Below, in pieces: positions 28,183-38,137 of a DNA stretch of 64,000 bases. The notes under the pieces are model-generated. The model was not told where the DNA came from. It did no database searches and worked only from the letters and a program-made list of their open reading frames with translations. The translations under genes and the position numbers were made by a program. The number at the start of each line of letters is the position of its first letter. Position 1 is the first letter of the stretch. This DNA comes from Pseudomonas sp. P7548 (GTDB lineage: Bacteria; Pseudomonadota; Gammaproteobacteria; Pseudomonadales; Pseudomonadaceae): assembly GCF_013386585.1 (NCBI RefSeq), contig NZ_JACARO010000014.1, forward strand, positions 120,450-184,449, written 5' to 3'.

Positions 28183-29217
28183 ATGTTCAGCGGAAAAACG
28201 CTTCTTATCACCGGTGGTACCGGTTCATTCGGCAACGCCGTTCTCAAGCGCTTCCTCGACAGTAACATTGCAGAAATCCGCATCTTCAGCCGCGACGAGA
28301 AGAAGCAGGATGACATGCGAAAGCGCTACGCCAACCCCAAGCTGAAATTCTATATTGGCGACGTACGCGACTATCAAAGTGTTCTCAACGCCACTCGTGG
28401 TGTGGACTACATCTTTCACGCGGCCGCGCTGAAACAGGTGCCTTCCTGCGAGTTCCATCCCATGGAAGCGGTCAAGACCAACGTAATTGGCACCGAAAAT
28501 GTCCTGGAAGCTGCTATCCAGAACATGGTCAAACGTGTGGTTTGTCTTAGCACCGACAAAGCTGTTTATCCTATCAATGCCATGGGTATCTCCAAGGCTA
28601 TGATGGAAAAAGTAATGGTCGCTAAATCCCGCAATGTAGATGATGCAAAGACGGTTATCTGTGGGACCCGTTACGGCAACGTCATGGCGTCACGAGGTTC
28701 TGTAATTCCTCTGTTCATTGAGCAGATTCGTGCGGGTAACGCTTTGACGTTGACCGACCCGAGTATGACCCGCTTCATGATGACGTTGGCTGACGCTGTA
28801 GACTTGGTGTTGTACGCCTTCGAGCACGGTCGCAATGGTGATCTTTTTGTTCAGAAGGCGCCTGCTGCGACCGTCGAAACACTGGCCAAAGCCTTGACTG
28901 CAATGGTTGGTAAGCCTGAACACCCGATTCAGGTGATTGGTACGCGCCATGGCGAAAAGCTATTTGAAGCTTTGTTGAGTCGTGAAGAAATGGCCTGCGC
29001 TGAAGACAAGGGCGATTACTACCGCATTCCTCCTGATTTACGTGACTTGAACTACTCAAAATTTGTAGAGCAAGGCGAAGAAAAGATCTCCCGCACGGAA
29101 GATTACAATTCCCATAACACTGAAAGGTTGGATGTGGCCGGCATGCAACGGCTTCTGCTCAAGCTTGAATTCATGCAAGCGATCCAGCGTGGCGAACTTG
29201 CTACGCCGGAGGAGTAA
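28183..29217 (+). CDS. wbjB: UDP-GlcNAc 4,6-dehydratase/5-epimerase (UDP-L-FucNAc pathway)
   Basis: 344 residues, exactly the size of WbjB/CapE. NAD motif TGGTGSFG, SDR catalytic region STDKAVYPINAMGISK (with Met in place of the usual Tyr of YxxxK, as in this subfamily) and RYGNVMASRGSVIPLF are present. It starts conversion of UDP-GlcNAc towards UDP-L-FucNAc. The start ATG 28183 (MFSGKTLLITG) is preceded by AGGA. It is followed at 3 bp by wbjC. Confidence 0.92.
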   Translation: MFSGKTLLITGGTGSFGNAVLKRFLDSNIAEIRIFSRDEKKQDDMRKRYANPKLKFYIGDVRDYQSVLNATRGVDYIFHAAALKQVPSCEFHPMEAVKTNVIGTENVLEAAIQNMVKRVVCLSTDKAVYPINAMGISKAMMEKVMVAKSRNVDDAKTVICGTRYGNVMASRGSVIPLFIEQIRAGNALTLTDPSMTRFMMTLADAVDLVLYAFEHGRNGDLFVQKAPAATVETLAKALTAMVGKPEHPIQVIGTRHGEKLFEALLSREEMACAEDKGDYYRIPPDLRDLNYSKFVEQGEEKISRTEDYNSHNTERLDVAGMQRLLLKLEFMQAIQRGELATPEE

Positions 29218-29220
29218 TCG

Positions 29221-30339
29221 ATGAAGGTACTGATCACGGGCGCCAACGGTTTTGTAGGCAAGAACCTGATCGCGCATTTAAGTGAGCGCAGTGATGTCAA
29301 GGTTACCGTCTTTACTCGCGATAACAGCACTGCCCAATTGCCCGCTTTGGTTGCCGGTGTCGACTTTGTTTTCCACCTCGCTGGCGTTAATAGGCCGCAG
29401 TCGTCCGATGAATTCAAGGCGGGTAACACTGACTTGACCTTGGCCCTATGTGAGGCCATCAAGGCAAGTGGTAAACCAACGCCAGTGCTTTACACCTCAT
29501 CGACCCAGGCTGATCGGGACAATCCCTACGGGCTCAGCAAGCTGGCTGCTGAACAGGCATTACACGATCTGCAAGTCAGTCACGGCTCCAGGGTTCATGT
29601 TTTGCGCCTGCCGAATGTGTTTGGCAAGTGGGCCCGGCCAGATTACAACTCGGCGGTGGCGACTTTTTGCCACAACATCACCCGAGGTCTCCCAATCCAG
29701 ATCAATGACCGACAAGCGATGGTCAACCTGGTGTACATCGACGATGTGATTGACTGCTTCGTTCGAGTCATGGACTCGAACCTGTCTCGCGACTCAGTTG
29801 CTCAGGTTGAGCCGGTATACAGCATTTCCGTGGGCGAACTGGCCGATCAGTTGCACGCATTTCGTGACAGTCGCGACACGTTGATCAGCGAAGCCGTTGG
29901 CAACGGCCTGGTTCGGGCGCTTTACTCGACCTACGTCAGCTATCTCCCCGTCGAGCAATTCACTTATGACGTTCCGAAGTACGGTGATCCGCGCGGCGTT
30001 TTCGTTGAAATGCTGAAGACCCGGGACAGTGGGCAATTTTCCTACTTCACCGCACACCCTGGCGTGACACGGGGTGGTCACTATCACCATAGCAAAACTG
30101 AAAAGTTCCTCGTAATCAAAGGCAAAGCCTGCTTCCGTTTCCGTCACATTGTATCCGGTGAGTTTTATGAGTTGCTCACTCAAGGCGAACAGCCTCAGAT
30201 CGTGGAAACGGTTCCCGGCTGGACCCACGACATTACCAATGTCGGCGAAGAAGAGATGATTGTCATGCTCTGGGCTAACGAGATTTTTGACCGTGAGCGA
30301 CCCGACACCTTTGCGATGCCGGTAGGTACTCAAGCCTGA
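29221..30339 (+). CDS. wbjC: CapF/WbjC-type bifunctional reductase-epimerase with cupin tail
   Basis: 372 residues. The N-terminal SDR part (MKVLITGANGFVGKNLIAHL; Tyr-Lys in NPYGLSKLAAE) acts as reductase. The C-terminal cupin domain (about 250-370, with HPGVTRGGHYHHSKTEKFLV metal histidines) acts as C-3 epimerase. Together they give UDP-2-acetamido-2,6-dideoxy-L-talose, the second step to UDP-L-FucNAc. Confidence 0.92.
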   Translation: MKVLITGANGFVGKNLIAHLSERSDVKVTVFTRDNSTAQLPALVAGVDFVFHLAGVNRPQSSDEFKAGNTDLTLALCEAIKASGKPTPVLYTSSTQADRDNPYGLSKLAAEQALHDLQVSHGSRVHVLRLPNVFGKWARPDYNSAVATFCHNITRGLPIQINDRQAMVNLVYIDDVIDCFVRVMDSNLSRDSVAQVEPVYSISVGELADQLHAFRDSRDTLISEAVGNGLVRALYSTYVSYLPVEQFTYDVPKYGDPRGVFVEMLKTRDSGQFSYFTAHPGVTRGGHYHHSKTEKFLVIKGKACFRFRHIVSGEFYELLTQGEQPQIVETVPGWTHDITNVGEEEMIVMLWANEIFDRERPDTFAMPVGTQA

Positions 30340-30394
30340 GCGTAGGCGTGCATCAGGCAATGCATGGGTCCAATGATTCTTGAAGAGTGTTGAG

Positions 30395-31525
30395 ATGAAA
30401 AAGCTGAAAGTTGTCACGGTTGTGGGGACACGCCCCGAAATCATCCGCTTGTCTCGGGTGATAGCCAAACTGGACGAGCATTGTGAACATGTCCTGGTAC
30501 ATACCGGGCAAAACTACGATTACGAATTAAACGAAATTTTTTTCCAGGATCTTGGTATCCGTAAGCCGGACCATTTTCTCAACGCCGCGGGTGCGACAGG
30601 TGCCCAAACGATAGGCAACGTAATCATCGCGGTCGACCAAGTACTGGAAGACGTGAAGCCAGAAGCTTTGTTGGTTCTTGGCGATACCAACAGCTGTATG
30701 GCGGTGATCCCGGCCAAGCGTCGCAAAATTCCTACGTTTCATATGGAAGCTGGTAATCGCTGTTTTGATATGCGCGTGCCTGAAGAGATCAATCGCCGGA
30801 TTGTCGATCACACTGCAGACATAAATTTGACCTATAGCAGCATTGCGCGTGACTACCTGCTTCGCGAGGGGCTTCCTCCAGATAGGGTGATTAAGACCGG
30901 CAGCCCAATGTTTGAAGTGCTCAATTACTACCGCGACGGGATCGAAGCTTCGGACGTTCTGGCGCGCCTCGGCCTGGAGGCTGGCAAATTCTTTGTGGTC
31001 AGTGCTCACCGCGAAGAAAACATTGATTCCGATAAGAACTTTCTCAAGTTGGTCGATGTGTTAAATACAGTTGCTGCACATTATGAGCTGCCGGTGATTG
31101 TGACCACGCACCCTCGTACACAGAAGCGTGTAGATGCCATGGGCGTGGCGTTTCACAAGAATGTGCAATTACTCAAGCCGCTGGGTTTCAAGGATTACAA
31201 CAAGCTGCAACTGACGGCCAAGGCAGTGTTGTCGGACAGTGGGACCATTAATGAAGAGTCGTCGATCCTCAACTTCCCGGCCTTGAACCTGCGCGAGGCA
31301 CATGAGCGGCCGGAAGGGATGGAAGAGGCTTCGGTCATGATGGTCGGCCTGGAAGTCGAGCGTACCATGCAAGGTTTGCAGCTTCTCGAGAGCCAGGCAG
31401 CCGGGGAGGAGCGCACGCTCAGGCTGGTCACGGATTACAGCATGCCGAATGTTGCCGAAAAGGTCGTGCGGATTGTTCACAGCTACCGCGACTACGTTAT
31501 GCGCACTGTATGGAAGCAATATTGA
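30395..31525 (+). CDS. wbjD: UDP-L-FucNAc-forming 2-epimerase (WbjD/FnlC)
   Basis: 376 residues, the normal length. GTRPEIIRLSRVIAKL, HTGQNYDYELNEIFF, HMEAGNRCFDMRVPEE and SDSGTINEES are UDP-GlcNAc 2-epimerase-fold motifs. It inverts C-2 of the talose intermediate to finish UDP-L-FucNAc. I use the ATG at 30395; an upstream TTG at 30380 is less likely. Confidence 0.92.
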   Translation: MKKLKVVTVVGTRPEIIRLSRVIAKLDEHCEHVLVHTGQNYDYELNEIFFQDLGIRKPDHFLNAAGATGAQTIGNVIIAVDQVLEDVKPEALLVLGDTNSCMAVIPAKRRKIPTFHMEAGNRCFDMRVPEEINRRIVDHTADINLTYSSIARDYLLREGLPPDRVIKTGSPMFEVLNYYRDGIEASDVLARLGLEAGKFFVVSAHREENIDSDKNFLKLVDVLNTVAAHYELPVIVTTHPRTQKRVDAMGVAFHKNVQLLKPLGFKDYNKLQLTAKAVLSDSGTINEESSILNFPALNLREAHERPEGMEEASVMMVGLEVERTMQGLQLLESQAAGEERTLRLVTDYSMPNVAEKVVRIVHSYRDYVMRTVWKQY

Positions 31526-32791
31526 TTGGACAAACTTGCCCAGGAAACACCGCTTAAGATTCTGGTGGTGACCCAGTATTTCTGGCCCGAAAACATGCGC
31601 ATCAACAATATGGTCGAAGGTTTTGTCGCCAAAGGTCATGAGGTAACGGTGCTTACCGGGTTGCCCAACTATCCGGAAGGGCAGGTCTATGCCGATTTTC
31701 GACGCGATCCCGCCCAGTTTTCCAGCTATCACGGAGCTCGCATAATTCGGGTTCCAATGTTGGCGCGCGGTAAGTGGAGCGTTACGCTAGCCTTGAATTA
31801 CCTTTCGTTTTTCAGCAGCGCCTCACTCATTGGCAGTTACAAGCTGCGCGGTCAGCCATTTGATTCGATCTTTGTGTACGGCGTGTCGCCCATCATGGGC
31901 GCTATCCCGGCGCTTTTGCTGGGGCGGTTGAAAAAAGCTCCGGTGCTGGTTTGGGTGTTGGACCTGTGGCCGGAAAGCCTCAGGGCGGTTGGGGTCGTCA
32001 ATAGCCCAAGGCTGCTGGGGGTGGTCGGTAAAGTTGTGTCTTGGATTTATAACCGTACTGATTACTTGTTGTTGCAGTCGCGTTCGTTCGACGAGAACAT
32101 CAAGCAATACTGCACGCGTGCGATTGATGAAGACCGGCTGGTTTACTTTCCCAGTTGGGCCGAGGATGACTTTTCCGCGGAGGTTCAGGCGCCTTCTGAT
32201 CTGCTACAGCGCGACGATTCTCTTTTTACGATCGTTTTTGCTGGAAACATAGGCGATGCTCAGGATTTTCCTGCAATCATGGCCGCAGTCAAGGCTGTCA
32301 AGGCGGACCTGCCTGTACGCTGGGTGATTGTGGGGGATGGTCGGGCCAGCCAATGGCTAGCCGAACATGTGGCGGAAACTCGACTGGATAACGTCCTGTT
32401 GCTAGGAAGACACCCCCTGGAAAAAATGCCGGCGCTGTTCGCTGCTGCGGATGCTTTACTGGTTTCGTTGCGGACCAATGAGGTCTTTGAGAAAACCATC
32501 CCTGCCAAGGTTCAGGCTTACCTGGCGTCAGGCAAGCCCATCATTGCCATGATTGATGGTGAAGCGGCCAAAGTCGTTGTTGGCTCAGGTGCCGGCATGA
32601 CGTGTGCCTCGGGCGATGCGGCAGGGTTGGCGGATATCGTGCGTACCATGGGTGCTATGCCTAAGACCGAGCTCGAGAATATGGGCTCGTCGGGCAGACG
32701 TTATTACCTTGAGCATTTTTCCAAAGACACATTGTTCGATCGTTTGGAGGAGCTGTTCAGAAAAGCCACCCTGAGGCGGAACAAAAAATGA
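31526..32791 (+). CDS. wbjE: Family 4 glycosyltransferase, probable L-FucNAc transferase (WbjE/WbuB type)
   Basis: 421 residues. The N-terminal KILVVTQYFWPENMRINNMV and later GNIGDAQDFP, LLGRHPLEKMP and EKTIPAKVQAYLASGKPI are GT-B/GT4 motifs. The family is normally encoded right after wbjBCD and adds L-FucNAc to the undecaprenyl-linked sugar. The start is a TTG immediately after the wbjD stop, as I see no better start in frame before KILVV. Confidence 0.82.
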   Translation: MDKLAQETPLKILVVTQYFWPENMRINNMVEGFVAKGHEVTVLTGLPNYPEGQVYADFRRDPAQFSSYHGARIIRVPMLARGKWSVTLALNYLSFFSSASLIGSYKLRGQPFDSIFVYGVSPIMGAIPALLLGRLKKAPVLVWVLDLWPESLRAVGVVNSPRLLGVVGKVVSWIYNRTDYLLLQSRSFDENIKQYCTRAIDEDRLVYFPSWAEDDFSAEVQAPSDLLQRDDSLFTIVFAGNIGDAQDFPAIMAAVKAVKADLPVRWVIVGDGRASQWLAEHVAETRLDNVLLLGRHPLEKMPALFAAADALLVSLRTNEVFEKTIPAKVQAYLASGKPIIAMIDGEAAKVVVGSGAGMTCASGDAAGLADIVRTMGAMPKTELENMGSSGRRYYLEHFSKDTLFDRLEELFRKATLRRNKK

Positions 32792-32920
32792 CCGAAAAAT
32801 CACTGCTTGCTGGCGCCATTGGTCAGGTACGACCTGTTTGGTGTGAAACGCTTGTGAGTGCCGGGCATTGATGAGCCCTGAACCCTTTTGCCTCTATCTG
32901 TTCCAGGAACTGCTTCTTAC

Positions 32921-33934
32921 ATGACCATCTGGTTAGTGTTTTCCGTGGTGCTTGTCGCATCGCTTCTATTGACTTGGGTGCTACGTCGTTACGCGTTGTC
33001 GCGTAGTTTGATGGATATTCCCAATGGTCGCAGTTCGCACTCTGTCCCAACGCCACGAGGAGGTGGCGTTGCAATCGTGTTGACGTATCTAGTGGCTTTA
33101 GTGCTGGTGGCACTTTGTGGCTGGGTCAGTTGGAGTGCCGCCTGGCCATTGTTGGGGGCCGGAGCACTCATTGCGATAGTTGGCTTTCTCGATGATCATG
33201 GTCATATCGCAGCCCGTTGGCGTTTACTGGCCCACTTCGGTGCCGCAATATGGGCGTTGTCCTGGATGGGGGGGCTTCCTACGGTCAGCGTGATAGGGGT
33301 TGAGCTGGACTTGGGGTGGTTCGGCCATGTGCTGGCAGCCTTATACCTGGTGTGGATGCTGAACTTGTATAACTTCATGGACGGCATTGACGGAATTGCC
33401 AGTGTCGAGGCCGTCTGTGCCTGTTCAGGAGCATGCTTGGTGTACTGGCTGACAGGGCATCAAGATCTCATGCTTGCGCCGATGTTGCTGGCCGTCGCCG
33501 TGCTCGGTTTTCTATACTGGAATTTCCCTCCTGCCCGCATCTTCATGGGCGATGCAGGGAGTGGTTTCCTCGGCATTGTCATCGCTGTGTTGTCGTTACA
33601 AGCGGCCTGGGTCGCCCCTCAGATGTTGTGGGTTTGGCTGGTTTTGCTGGGTGTGTTCATTGTAGATGCGACCTTCACTTTAGTGCGACGCCTGTTGCGG
33701 GGCGACAAAGTCTACGAAGCCCATCGCAGTCACGCCTATCAGTACGCATCGCGTCGGGTAGGGCGCCATTTGCCGGTCACCCTGGCAGTAATGGCCATTA
33801 ATCTGTTTTGGCTACTGCCTATCGCCGTTTGCATCGGCTTGGGGCTTGATGGCGTGCTTGGGCTGATAGTGGCGTACGTTCCACTGGTAGTGCTGGCTAT
33901 CAAATTTCACGCGGGGGAGTTGGAATACGCGTGA
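32921..33934 (+). CDS. wbpL: Undecaprenyl-phosphate sugar-1-phosphate transferase (WecA/WbpL family)
   Basis: 337 residues and about ten membrane segments. MDIPNGRSSHSVPTPRGGG is the WbpL/WecA signature, and NLYNFMDGIDGIA and FMGDAGSGFLG carry the catalytic Asp residues. It places the first sugar phosphate (FucNAc or QuiNAc type) on undecaprenyl phosphate to begin O-antigen units. AGGA precedes the ATG at 32921; a 129-bp spacer separates it from wbjE. Confidence 0.93.
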   Translation: MTIWLVFSVVLVASLLLTWVLRRYALSRSLMDIPNGRSSHSVPTPRGGGVAIVLTYLVALVLVALCGWVSWSAAWPLLGAGALIAIVGFLDDHGHIAARWRLLAHFGAAIWALSWMGGLPTVSVIGVELDLGWFGHVLAALYLVWMLNLYNFMDGIDGIASVEAVCACSGACLVYWLTGHQDLMLAPMLLAVAVLGFLYWNFPPARIFMGDAGSGFLGIVIAVLSLQAAWVAPQMLWVWLVLLGVFIVDATFTLVRRLLRGDKVYEAHRSHAYQYASRRVGRHLPVTLAVMAINLFWLLPIAVCIGLGLDGVLGLIVAYVPLVVLAIKFHAGELEYA

Positions 33935-34027
33935 TAATCGATAGGCGCAGGAGCTTGAAGGGTTCTCTGCACACTTACGCAACTGCCATTTTCCGGCAGT
34001 ACTAGGGACTGAGGTATAAAAGGGTTT

Positions 34028-36022
34028 ATGGAAAGTTTACGTGCCCGATTGTTGGGCTTGCCGCGCAGGCAAAAACGCATCTTGCAGGTGGCGACTGACA
34101 TCGTTCTGGTCTGGGGGGCGTTGTGGCTGGCATTTGTCGTTCGTTTGGGCTTCGACGATCTCAACAACCCCTTTGTTGTCCACCTGTGGCTGTTTCTCAG
34201 TGCGCCGGTTATTGCCATTCCGCTTTTTATCCATTTTGGCATGTACCGGGCGGTCATGCGTTATTTCGGCAATGACGCGCTGATCGCGATCATCAAGGCG
34301 GTCAGCCTCTCTGCACTGTTGTTGGCTCTGGTGGTGTACTTGTACAGCAATCACCAGACCGTGGTGCCACGTTCTATCGTATTCAACTATTGGTGGTTGA
34401 GCATGGTCATCATTGGTGGCTTGCGGCTGGCCATGCGCCAATACTTTCAGGGAGACTGGTTCACTGCGGCGCAGCATGTGCCTTTTACCAGTCGGGATAA
34501 CGGACTCACAAAGGTCGCGATCTACGGGGCCGGGGCGGCGGGTAATCAATTGGTCGCTGCCTTGCGTATGGGGCGGGTAATGCGGCCGGTGGCTTTTATC
34601 GATGATGATAGCGGTATCTCGGACCGTATTATCTCGGGACTGCAGGTGTACAAGCCCAAGCGTATACAGCAAATGATCGATGAGACCGGCGCCGAAGAAT
34701 TGTTGTTGGCGATACCTTCATCTACGCGCGCTCGTCGTAGAGAAATACTGGGATATCTAGAGGGTTACCCGCTGCATGTCCGTAGTGTGCCCGGTTTCAT
34801 GGACTTGGCCAGCGGCCGAGTCAAGGTCGATGATATCCAGGAAGTGGACATCGCCGACCTGTTAGGCCGAGATCCCGTACCTGCGCAGCCTGAATTGCTG
34901 GAGAGGTGCATCAAGCACCGCGTGGTGCTGGTTTCTGGTGCGGGCGGTTCAATTGGATCGGAGCTCTGCCGTCAGATTCTTTCGCTGGAGCCCACCAGTC
35001 TGCTGTTGTTCGATCATAGCGAGTACAACCTCTATTGCATTCTGTCCGAACTTGAAGAGCGCGTTCAGTCAGAGGCATTGAACGTCACGTTGCTGCCCAT
35101 CCTTGGATCGGTACGGCACCCGGAAAAACTGCTGGACGTCATGAACACATGGTCTGTCGATACGGTTTACCACGCGGCAGCCTATAAGCATGTGCCCATG
35201 GTTGAGCACAACATTGCTGAAGGTATTCTCAACAATGTGATTGGTACTCTCAACACCGCGCAGGCAGCTCTGCAGGCCGGAGTTGAAAACTTTGTGCTCA
35301 TTTCAACCGACAAGGCCGTACGACCCACGAACGTCATGGGTAGCACCAAGCGGTTGGCGGAGCTCGTGTTGCAAGCTTTGAGCAAAGAGTTGGCGCCGGT
35401 ATTGTTTGGTGACGCGTCTAACATCTCACGGGTTAACAAGACCCGTTTCACCATGGTTCGCTTTGGTAATGTACTGGGCTCGTCAGGTTCGGTTATCCCG
35501 TTGTTCCACAAACAGATCCAGGCGGGAGGGCCGCTGACGGTCACCCATCCGAAAATAACACGCTATTTCATGACCATACCTGAGGCCGCGCAGCTAGTTA
35601 TCCAGGCGGGGTCAATGGGGCAGGGCGGGGACGTTTTCGTACTCGATATGGGCGAGCCTGTGAAGATCGTAGAGCTCGCCGAAAAGATGATTCATCTGTC
35701 GGGATTGAGTATTCGTTCGGAGAAGAACCCACACGGCGATATCCTCATCAACTTCAGCGGCCTGCGCCCTGGCGAAAAACTCTATGAAGAGTTGTTGATT
35801 GGCGACAACGTAACGGCGACCCGTCATCCGATGATCATGCGCGCCAGTGAAGAGTTGTTGGGCTGGGAAGTGCTCAAGGTGAGGTTGCAAGAGCTGTTGG
35901 CGGCTCTCGATGCGGGCGATTTCAAGCTCGTCAGGCAACAGTTGAAGCAAACAGTCAGCGGCTATACCCCGGAGGGTGAGATTGTCGACTGGACGCATAT
36001 TCAGCGACATCGCGAAGTCTGA
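34028..36022 (+). CDS. wbpM: UDP-GlcNAc 4,6-dehydratase, membrane-bound (WbpM/FlaA1-like)
   Basis: 664 residues. Four N-terminal membrane segments (about 15-130) are followed by a CoA-binding-like part (KVAIYGAGAAGNQLVAAL) and the SDR catalytic domain with VSGAGGSIGSEL and STDKAVRPTNVMGSTK. It makes the 4-keto sugar used for D-QuiNAc or D-FucNAc. In most pseudomonads it is the last gene of the O-antigen site, right before comEA; here 17 kb of opposing genes follow instead. Confidence 0.95.
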   Translation: MESLRARLLGLPRRQKRILQVATDIVLVWGALWLAFVVRLGFDDLNNPFVVHLWLFLSAPVIAIPLFIHFGMYRAVMRYFGNDALIAIIKAVSLSALLLALVVYLYSNHQTVVPRSIVFNYWWLSMVIIGGLRLAMRQYFQGDWFTAAQHVPFTSRDNGLTKVAIYGAGAAGNQLVAALRMGRVMRPVAFIDDDSGISDRIISGLQVYKPKRIQQMIDETGAEELLLAIPSSTRARRREILGYLEGYPLHVRSVPGFMDLASGRVKVDDIQEVDIADLLGRDPVPAQPELLERCIKHRVVLVSGAGGSIGSELCRQILSLEPTSLLLFDHSEYNLYCILSELEERVQSEALNVTLLPILGSVRHPEKLLDVMNTWSVDTVYHAAAYKHVPMVEHNIAEGILNNVIGTLNTAQAALQAGVENFVLISTDKAVRPTNVMGSTKRLAELVLQALSKELAPVLFGDASNISRVNKTRFTMVRFGNVLGSSGSVIPLFHKQIQAGGPLTVTHPKITRYFMTIPEAAQLVIQAGSMGQGGDVFVLDMGEPVKIVELAEKMIHLSGLSIRSEKNPHGDILINFSGLRPGEKLYEELLIGDNVTATRHPMIMRASEELLGWEVLKVRLQELLAALDAGDFKLVRQQLKQTVSGYTPEGEIVDWTHIQRHREV

Positions 36023-36036
36023 TACTCCACGGCTGC

Positions 36037-36065
36037 TCTGATGGGCCTGTTGAGGTCCCATCAGA
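36037..36065. terminator. Hairpin between convergent wbpM and the minus-strand operon
   Basis: TCTGATGGG/CCCATCAGA is a perfect 9-bp stem with an 11-base loop in the 65-bp space between the two converging units. There is no strong T tract on either side, so it may only pause polymerase. Confidence 0.45.
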
Positions 36066-36087
36066 AATCGCTGCAGTCCAATAAGCT

Positions 36088-37305
36088 TTAGAGCTTCCAG
36101 AGCTTCCTGTTCAGTCTGAAACTCGACAGATAGACGAATAACCTTGAAATGTTCATGAAGCGGTTGGGGCCTACAACGTAGAGAATCCCTTTCATCAACG
36201 AGTTGATGATCTGGAGCTTTCCAGAATGGGTTTGCGCATCGCTGAACCCGGCAGGCTTGTACTGCCCACCCGCCTCGAACAAGTAGTTCTTCTTGGCAAA
36301 TGCGTAAACAGGGCCACTGGCGTCAAAAGGCTCGTGTCCGGTGGGCATCTCATCCAGCACACTGGCGTAAGCTCTTCTCAGCGTAGGGGAGATGTATTGT
36401 CCATCACTCATGTAATCAAACGCATAGACTGCGTTGGAAGGGAAGGCTGAGAAGCTGGTGAGACGCTCCTTGTAATAGACGCTGACTTCCCGCAAGTCCT
36501 CGCGCTTTTTCTCTCTTCCCGCGAATGCGCGCTTGCTCAAAAGCTCTGGGTTTTTCTCATCAAACGAGCTGAAGTGGAAGAACACCAGTGGGAATTCTCC
36601 GTTGACCGTGTAGCCCCCCTTGCCGTCAGGCGAGAGCGTTCGTTCATGGCTATTCCAAAAAGCCACGTTGTAGCCAAGATTGAATGATACGTGCAGTGTC
36701 GGGAAGAAACAGGGGGCGATACTGACCCACTTCTGATCGGTCGAGAGGCCGAACTGGGTTTCGAAATAGCAATGTTCCAGGCAGCGTTCATTCCACCACT
36801 GGAGAAACCGTATACCTTCAGCCGTGTTGGAAACTGCATAAAAGCCCAGATTGAAGGAGCCAAAGCGCAGCATCCCAATATCACCTTCGACATGAGGGGT
36901 GACGTAGTGGGGAGTTAGAATAATGTCGTGAGTGCCGAGCTCGTCCCATAGGTTGTCAAGGCGGCTGAATACGCACGTGTCGGGGTCCAGGAAGATAACC
37001 TTGTCGTGCTGCTCAAGCAGCTTCAGAGTGATCCAGGGCTTCAGGCTCGTACTGAACTCCACGATGTCGTATTTGAAGGCATAGTGCCGGACATCTGCCA
37101 GTCCGATGTCTTCTACCCAATGGAATTCTGCCAGGTGAGTGGGCAGATCCATCTCTACCTTGCGATCAAAAATATAGATCTTCAGCTTGGGTTGATCGAA
37201 TTTAACCAGCGACTCGGCCAGCACCAAGGCTTTGGACAAGTAAGCCAGGTTACACACGGTAAAAATGGCTGAACGGACGTCGGTCATGCCTTTTTCATCA
37301 GTCAC
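36088..37305 (-). CDS. Glycosyltransferase, family 8-like (DxD type)
   Basis: 405 residues. SAIFTVCNLAYLSKALVLAE at the start and FLDPDTCVFS with a DxD-like DPD motif near residue 105 point to a GT-A, family 8-like sugar transferase, with no membrane segment. It uses a nucleotide sugar to extend the lipid-linked oligosaccharide in the cytoplasm. The start is GTG 37305 (AGGA upstream) or ATG 37287; the former overlaps the previous gene by 8 bp. It is the last gene of the 15-gene operon. The donor sugar is unknown. Confidence 0.7.
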   Translation of the reverse strand: MTDEKGMTDVRSAIFTVCNLAYLSKALVLAESLVKFDQPKLKIYIFDRKVEMDLPTHLAEFHWVEDIGLADVRHYAFKYDIVEFSTSLKPWITLKLLEQHDKVIFLDPDTCVFSRLDNLWDELGTHDIILTPHYVTPHVEGDIGMLRFGSFNLGFYAVSNTAEGIRFLQWWNERCLEHCYFETQFGLSTDQKWVSIAPCFFPTLHVSFNLGYNVAFWNSHERTLSPDGKGGYTVNGEFPLVFFHFSSFDEKNPELLSKRAFAGREKKREDLREVSVYYKERLTSFSAFPSNAVYAFDYMSDGQYISPTLRRAYASVLDEMPTGHEPFDASGPVYAFAKKNYLFEAGGQYKPAGFSDAQTHSGKLQIINSLMKGILYVVGPNRFMNISRLFVYLSSFRLNRKLWKL

Positions 37306-38095
37306 GTTTAAGGATTCCTAATGTATTGATTACCCTGACGAGGATCTGAGATGCACAATAGAGAGTCAGTAATCTTGTAATTCTGAGCGCAAAGCTGAAT
37401 TGACAGTTTTTTAGCGCAGAAAAAATAAGTTTAAAGTTTGAGGATACAGTGTCTTTTATCCTCGACCATGAGTAAGCCCGCATAGAGTAAGTGCGGCCGG
37501 CTATGTGGTAGCGGCTGTCAGCTTGCTCGGTGACATGATCAAATCCTGGCGTGGCGCCGCATAGGCCAATGCGATAGCCTTTATTCAACGAGTCCAGGCA
37601 GAGCTTATAATCCACGCTGTCAACGAAGTAGCTGCAGTCCATCCAGTCAAGGGCTTTTAGTTTTTCCAGAAAGTAGAGGCTGCCACTGTTTATGAGCAGA
37701 GGCACGTCCTGTACCGACGCTCTGCCTTCGGCTTTGAAAGCGATTGCACTGAAATCCCTGTAGGAATCAATGTTGTCTATGTAGTTCGTTTCGACATAGG
37801 ACAGTGTTTCGTCGCTGAACCCAGTGTCTTGATCAAAAAACAGCAGTGCCGACTGACCGTGTTGATAGGCATTGGCACATACCGTTGATATACCTACACC
37901 CAGTCCCAGGTTTTTACCGCAGGTAAAATAGTGAATGCGCGGATGCAGTGCGGAAAACTCTCGCACGTTGGGAGCGTCGGGTGAGTTGTCGAACACATAG
38001 ACTTCAAATCCATTCGTCGAAGCCAGCTCAAGCCGGCGTAGCAATTCGTTGCCGGCGTGATAAACAACAATGCCTACTGCAATCTTACGCGTCAT
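37298..38095 (-). CDS. Family 2 glycosyltransferase (rhamnosyltransferase-like)
   Basis: 265 residues. AVGIVVYHAGNELLRRL, FDNSPDAPNV, the donor loop CGKNLGLGVGIS and FFDQDTGF (DxD) are typical of rhamnosyltransferase-like GT2 proteins. The start ATG 38095 has AAGG 6 bp upstream. It works in the cytoplasm on the lipid carrier. The sugar transferred is not certain. Confidence 0.8.
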   Translation of the reverse strand: MTRKIAVGIVVYHAGNELLRRLELASTNGFEVYVFDNSPDAPNVREFSALHPRIHYFTCGKNLGLGVGISTVCANAYQHGQSALLFFDQDTGFSDETLSYVETNYIDNIDSYRDFSAIAFKAEGRASVQDVPLLINSGSLYFLEKLKALDWMDCSYFVDSVDYKLCLDSLNKGYRIGLCGATPGFDHVTEQADSRYHIAGRTYSMRAYSWSRIKDTVSSNFKLIFSALKNCQFSFALRITRLLTLYCASQILVRVINTLGILKRD

Positions 38096-38137
38096 GCCAT
38101 ACCTTAGATGTGTGGGGCCACCCATGCAGGGTCACGC

